From NCBI GenBank assembly GCA_034437895.1, contig DAOTTO010000556.1:1-23508 (forward strand): a stretch of 23,508 bases of DNA, read 5' to 3'. Below, piece by piece: positions 21,180-23,508 of this stretch. The DNA is from JANRLJ01 sp034437895 (GTDB taxonomy: Bacteria > Chloroflexota > Anaerolineae > Aggregatilineales > Phototrophicaceae). The translations under genes and the position numbers were made by a program. The notes under the pieces are model-generated. The model worked only from the letters and a program-made list of their open reading frames with translations, had not been told where the DNA came from and did no database searches. How positions within the stretch are numbered: the first letter of the stretch is position 1; every line of letters begins with the position of its first letter.

Positions 21180-22307
21180 ATGAAAGTCCGTAATTTCAAC
21201 TTTATGTCTGTTTTCATCATTGCTTCACTGTTGATGCTGGGCAGTATAACGACTTTGGCTCAGGACGCAACTATCGCCCCCGGAGAAACTACCTCCGTGA
21301 CCTACACAGGCAGCGCTAACGTCAATGTAACGCTCACTATGAGCGAAGCGCAAGTCGTGAATATCATCGTTAAAGGCAAAGATGATTTCGACCCCTATTT
21401 TATCCTCTACACCGCGGCGGATCGTCAACTCTCCTACGCCGACGATCATGAAACGACCCTACCCGATTTGTCCACAACAGATGCCGCCCTTCAGAATATC
21501 TTCCTCCCGATAGGTGAATATCGCCTTGAAGTCAGTGGATTTGGCACGGGTGAAGCCGATGTGACTGTCGAGCAAGCCACTTCTAGGATAGGATTCGGCG
21601 TGACCGAGTCTTATGAGGGCGAAGTCGCCGCTGGTGGGCGCTTTGAACAAGATGTGGACTTTGTGGCAAATGAAGTCGTCACCGTCCGCGTCATCTCAGA
21701 AGATACCCAAGTTTTTGACCCACGCCTGAGCGTCTTAAACAGTGATAGTGTCCTCGTTGCCGAAAACGATGATTACTTCACCACGTCCGATTCTGCACTC
21801 GATTACTTAGACTCGCGCATTGATCTGACCACCGAGGTTCCAGGCACCCACACCTTAGAAGTGACCAGCTACAACGACACTATGACGGGAACAGTACGCA
21901 TCTATGTTACCCGCTATGGTGTGATTGCAACCAGCAGCACACAACGCCAAATCCTCACGGACACCTTAGTTGTGGGTGGAAGTAAAAACTTTGATATTTC
22001 TGGCACTGCCGGCGAGGTCATTCGTGTTTCGGTTCATGCCGTCACAGAGGGTCTGGATCCGAGAATAACACTGCTTGATGAAAATGGTGTCACCCTCGCA
22101 GAAAACGACGATCATCGCAGCACAAGAAACGATCTAAATTTTCTCGATTCGCTGATTAACAGCTACATCGTCCAAGAAGATGGGACGATTTCAATTGAAG
22201 TTGCCAGTGTCTCTGGTGAAGGCAACTTTGAAATCTATATTGACCGAATTGGCACATTTACGCCGATTGAAGGGTCAGCAGGTCTTGATCCAGAAGCAGC
22301 TTCCTAA
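21180..22307 (+). CDS. Secreted protein with three PPC-like repeats
   Basis: A 375-residue exported protein. Residues 1-27 form a signal peptide (KVRN, long hydrophobic core, TLA-QD). The mature part consists of three PPC-like beta-sandwich repeats: the first with DDFDPYFILYTAAD and YADDHE, the second with VFDPRLSVLNSDSVLVAENDD, and the third with GLDPRITLLDENGVTLAENDD. The recurring DPR/DPY and AENDD elements are typical of PPC domains, which often follow secreted enzymes; here no enzyme domain is present. It has no cysteines, unlike the related protein at 15973. The ATG at 21180 follows GGAG by 11 nt; an earlier in-frame start at 21078 would bury the signal peptide. It ends in a bidirectional terminator. 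Role unknown, possibly surface binding. Confidence 0.78.
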   Translation: MKVRNFNFMSVFIIASLLMLGSITTLAQDATIAPGETTSVTYTGSANVNVTLTMSEAQVVNIIVKGKDDFDPYFILYTAADRQLSYADDHETTLPDLSTTDAALQNIFLPIGEYRLEVSGFGTGEADVTVEQATSRIGFGVTESYEGEVAAGGRFEQDVDFVANEVVTVRVISEDTQVFDPRLSVLNSDSVLVAENDDYFTTSDSALDYLDSRIDLTTEVPGTHTLEVTSYNDTMTGTVRIYVTRYGVIATSSTQRQILTDTLVVGGSKNFDISGTAGEVIRVSVHAVTEGLDPRITLLDENGVTLAENDDHRSTRNDLNFLDSLINSYIVQEDGTISIEVASVSGEGNFEIYIDRIGTFTPIEGSAGLDPEAAS

Positions 22308-22324
22308 ATCTGTTTAGGTTGGGC

Positions 22325-22351
22325 AAAAGGGAGAGGCTACATCTCCCTTTT
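22325..22351. terminator. Bidirectional rho-independent terminator
   Basis: AAAAGGGAGA and TCTCCCTTTT form a perfect 10-bp inverted repeat with a 7-nt loop. The T-run on each strand lets it serve both convergent genes: the secreted PPC protein (stop at 22307, plus) and the second hydrolase (stop at 22361, minus). Confidence 0.88.
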
Positions 22352-22360
22352 ATATTTATC

Positions 22361-23224
22361 TCAAGGTTTTAACAACTCAATAAGTAATTGATTCACCTGC
22401 GACGGTTCATCATGCTGTACCCAATGAGTTGCGTTTTTAATCATCACCAAACGCCCGTCATCGCACAAATCAATGCTCGGTTGCGGCATTTTACGACTGA
22501 GTGCGAAGTCATTCTCGCCCCAAATCATCAGCGTAGGAACACGAATTCGCCAACTTTGCGGTGCTTTGGGTGGATATTGCACATAAGCCCGATACCAATT
22601 TAGCATCGCCGTCATCGCGCCAGGATATGACCACGCTTCACGATATTTTTCCAAATCAGCCGAGGTGAAGGTGTCGTCTTTTCCCGTATTTTGAACAGCT
22701 TTTAATCCCACATCCCAATTATCCCGCTTCATAATCGCTTCTGGCAGAAACGGCAGTTGGAACATGGCGGCATACCAGCTTTTCCGCAGTTGATAACTAT
22801 CCGTGCGGAGTGTTTTCGCAAACACCTGCGGATGTGGCACATTTAAAATCACCAATTTTTCGACCATTTCGGGATGACGCAACGCCAACCACCATGCGAC
22901 CATTCCGCCCCAATCATGCCCGACAATACGCGCTTTCTTCTGTCCGGCAGCCTGAATCAGCCCAGCTATATCCTCGACAAGCATATCAATGCGATAATTA
23001 CGAATGCCACGTGGTTTATCGCTCAGGTTATAACCACGTTGATCTGGCATCCATAACCGCAGACCCGCCGCCGAGAGTGGCGCGATTTGATGCCGCCAGC
23101 CATACCAATATTCGGGGAAGCCATGCAGCAAAATCGTTAGCGCTCCGTCTTCTGCGCCACCTTGCACGACATTAAGATGAATCCCATTAGTTTTAATTCG
23201 TTCTTGATCGAGGCTAATTTCCAT
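22361..23224 (-). CDS. Alpha/beta hydrolase, epoxide hydrolase-like (second of pair)
   Basis: A 287-residue paralogue of the gene at 20143, similar over its whole length. It has HGFPE at 34-38, DQRGYNLSDKP at 61-71, the nucleophile Asp104 in GHDWGG, lid tyrosines Tyr151 (WYAAMFQLP) and Tyr211 (LNWYRAY), Asp239 (GENDF) and His267 (NATHW). The catalytic set is complete, so both copies are probably active; differences lie mainly in the lid (~160-200), which shapes the substrate pocket. The second gene is read toward the shared terminator with the PPC gene. No ribosome site is visible before the ATG, and the candidate promoter would give a leader of only about 8 nt. Confidence 0.88.
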   Translation of the reverse strand: MEISLDQERIKTNGIHLNVVQGGAEDGALTILLHGFPEYWYGWRHQIAPLSAAGLRLWMPDQRGYNLSDKPRGIRNYRIDMLVEDIAGLIQAAGQKKARIVGHDWGGMVAWWLALRHPEMVEKLVILNVPHPQVFAKTLRTDSYQLRKSWYAAMFQLPFLPEAIMKRDNWDVGLKAVQNTGKDDTFTSADLEKYREAWSYPGAMTAMLNWYRAYVQYPPKAPQSWRIRVPTLMIWGENDFALSRKMPQPSIDLCDDGRLVMIKNATHWVQHDEPSQVNQLLIELLKP

Positions 23225-23238
23225 AGTTCAGGTTCACA

Positions 23239-23267
23239 ATTCTTTTAATAAGGACAACGCTTATCAA
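23239..23267 (-). promoter_or_regulatory. Candidate promoter of the second hydrolase gene
   Basis: On the minus strand TTGATA (23267-23262) and AAGAAT (23244-23239) are 17 bp apart, matching five and four of six consensus positions. Transcription would begin near 23232, leaving almost no leader, which agrees with the lack of a ribosome site. Confidence 0.33.
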
Positions 23268-23309
23268 CATTGGGAAGAGGCAAATAATGTCTTATCTTGA
23301 GGGGGTAGA

Positions 23310-23508
23310 TTAATCACGGGTTGCACGTCTTTCTTGACGCTTACGCCGCATATCCTCGATAAATTCAGCGCTATCCGTAATATCAGTTCGATCTGCCCAC
23401 ATGCCGATCTCTGGTGATTTTAGAATTTCCTCTGCTGTTAGCCCAAGTCCTTTAAGGCCTTCATCACTTAAGAGGTCTTTCAACTCAGCATCAAGCGCCG
23501 CGTCTTCC
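23310..23508 (-). CDS. C-terminal end of an unrecognised small protein (partial, N-terminus outside window)
   Basis: The minus strand is open from the window edge to a TAA at 23312-23310, giving 65 residues. The visible part is acidic and helical (DAELKDLLSDEGL, LTAEEILKSPEI) and ends in MWADRTDITDSAEFIEDMRRKRQERR. This layout, with a MWADR-type turn and a basic tail, resembles the C-termini of small proteins often found beside PIN-domain toxins, so an antitoxin is possible. The fragment is too short to be sure. Codon use looks like that of the neighbours. Confidence 0.6.
   Translation of the reverse strand, partial: EDAALDAELKDLLSDEGLKGLGLTAEEILKSPEIGMWADRTDITDSAEFIEDMRRKRQERRATRD

Overview
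The window looks like a chromosomal segment of a bacterium of roughly 50% GC. I infer a member of the Chloroflexota (Anaerolineae-like). The grounds are a complex I cluster with two NuoM genes, secreted proteins with PPC-like repeats, a DUF433/DUF5615 module and FemAB-type proteins beside a peptidoglycan ligase gene. This is judged by eye; no database search was possible. No rRNA, tRNA, CRISPR array, transposase or phage gene was seen.

Left part (1-2000), minus strand: the N-terminal two thirds of murE, with a candidate promoter of its own, then a compact toxin-antitoxin-like pair (DUF433 then DUF5615/PIN-like, overlapping by 4 nt). Each side of the pair has a hairpin terminator acting on the minus strand.

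Centre (2016-15718), minus strand: one long, closely packed run transcribed from a candidate promoter near 15.8 kb. Order: nuoA, nuoH, two small unknown genes, nuoJ, nuoK, nuoL, nuoM (copy 2), nuoM (copy 1), nuoN, an AtpZ/AtpI-type gene, atpB (a), atpE (c) and a b-delta fusion gene. It encodes the complete membrane arm of complex I (A, H, J, K, L, M, M, N) and the membrane F0 sector of ATP synthase. It has none of the soluble parts: no NuoB/C/D/E/F/G/I and no alpha, beta, gamma or epsilon. A second NuoM together with a NuoL carrying a lengthened C-terminal lateral-helix region matches the '2M' type of complex I, thought to have an extra pumping module. Several subunits are odd: NuoM copy 1 has Leu where the TM7 lysine should be, NuoL has a His-rich insertion of about 75 residues, subunit a has an extra hydrophilic domain of about 125 residues, and the b-type subunit has a signal peptide, an acidic linker and only the C-terminal part of delta.

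Right part (15973-23508), mixed strands: a secreted PPC-like protein; a three-gene plus-strand operon (FemAB-like, macro domain, FemAB-like); an epoxide-hydrolase-like gene (minus); a second secreted PPC-repeat protein (plus); a second epoxide-hydrolase-like gene (minus); and the C-terminal end of an unrecognised small protein (minus) cut by the window edge. This part is built largely of paralogous pairs (two FemAB, two hydrolases, two PPC proteins). Its spacers carry copies of a dispersed repeat of about 27 bp with the core GCAAAGGCGC. Two spacers inside the nuo operon carry a degenerate 7-bp tandem repeat.
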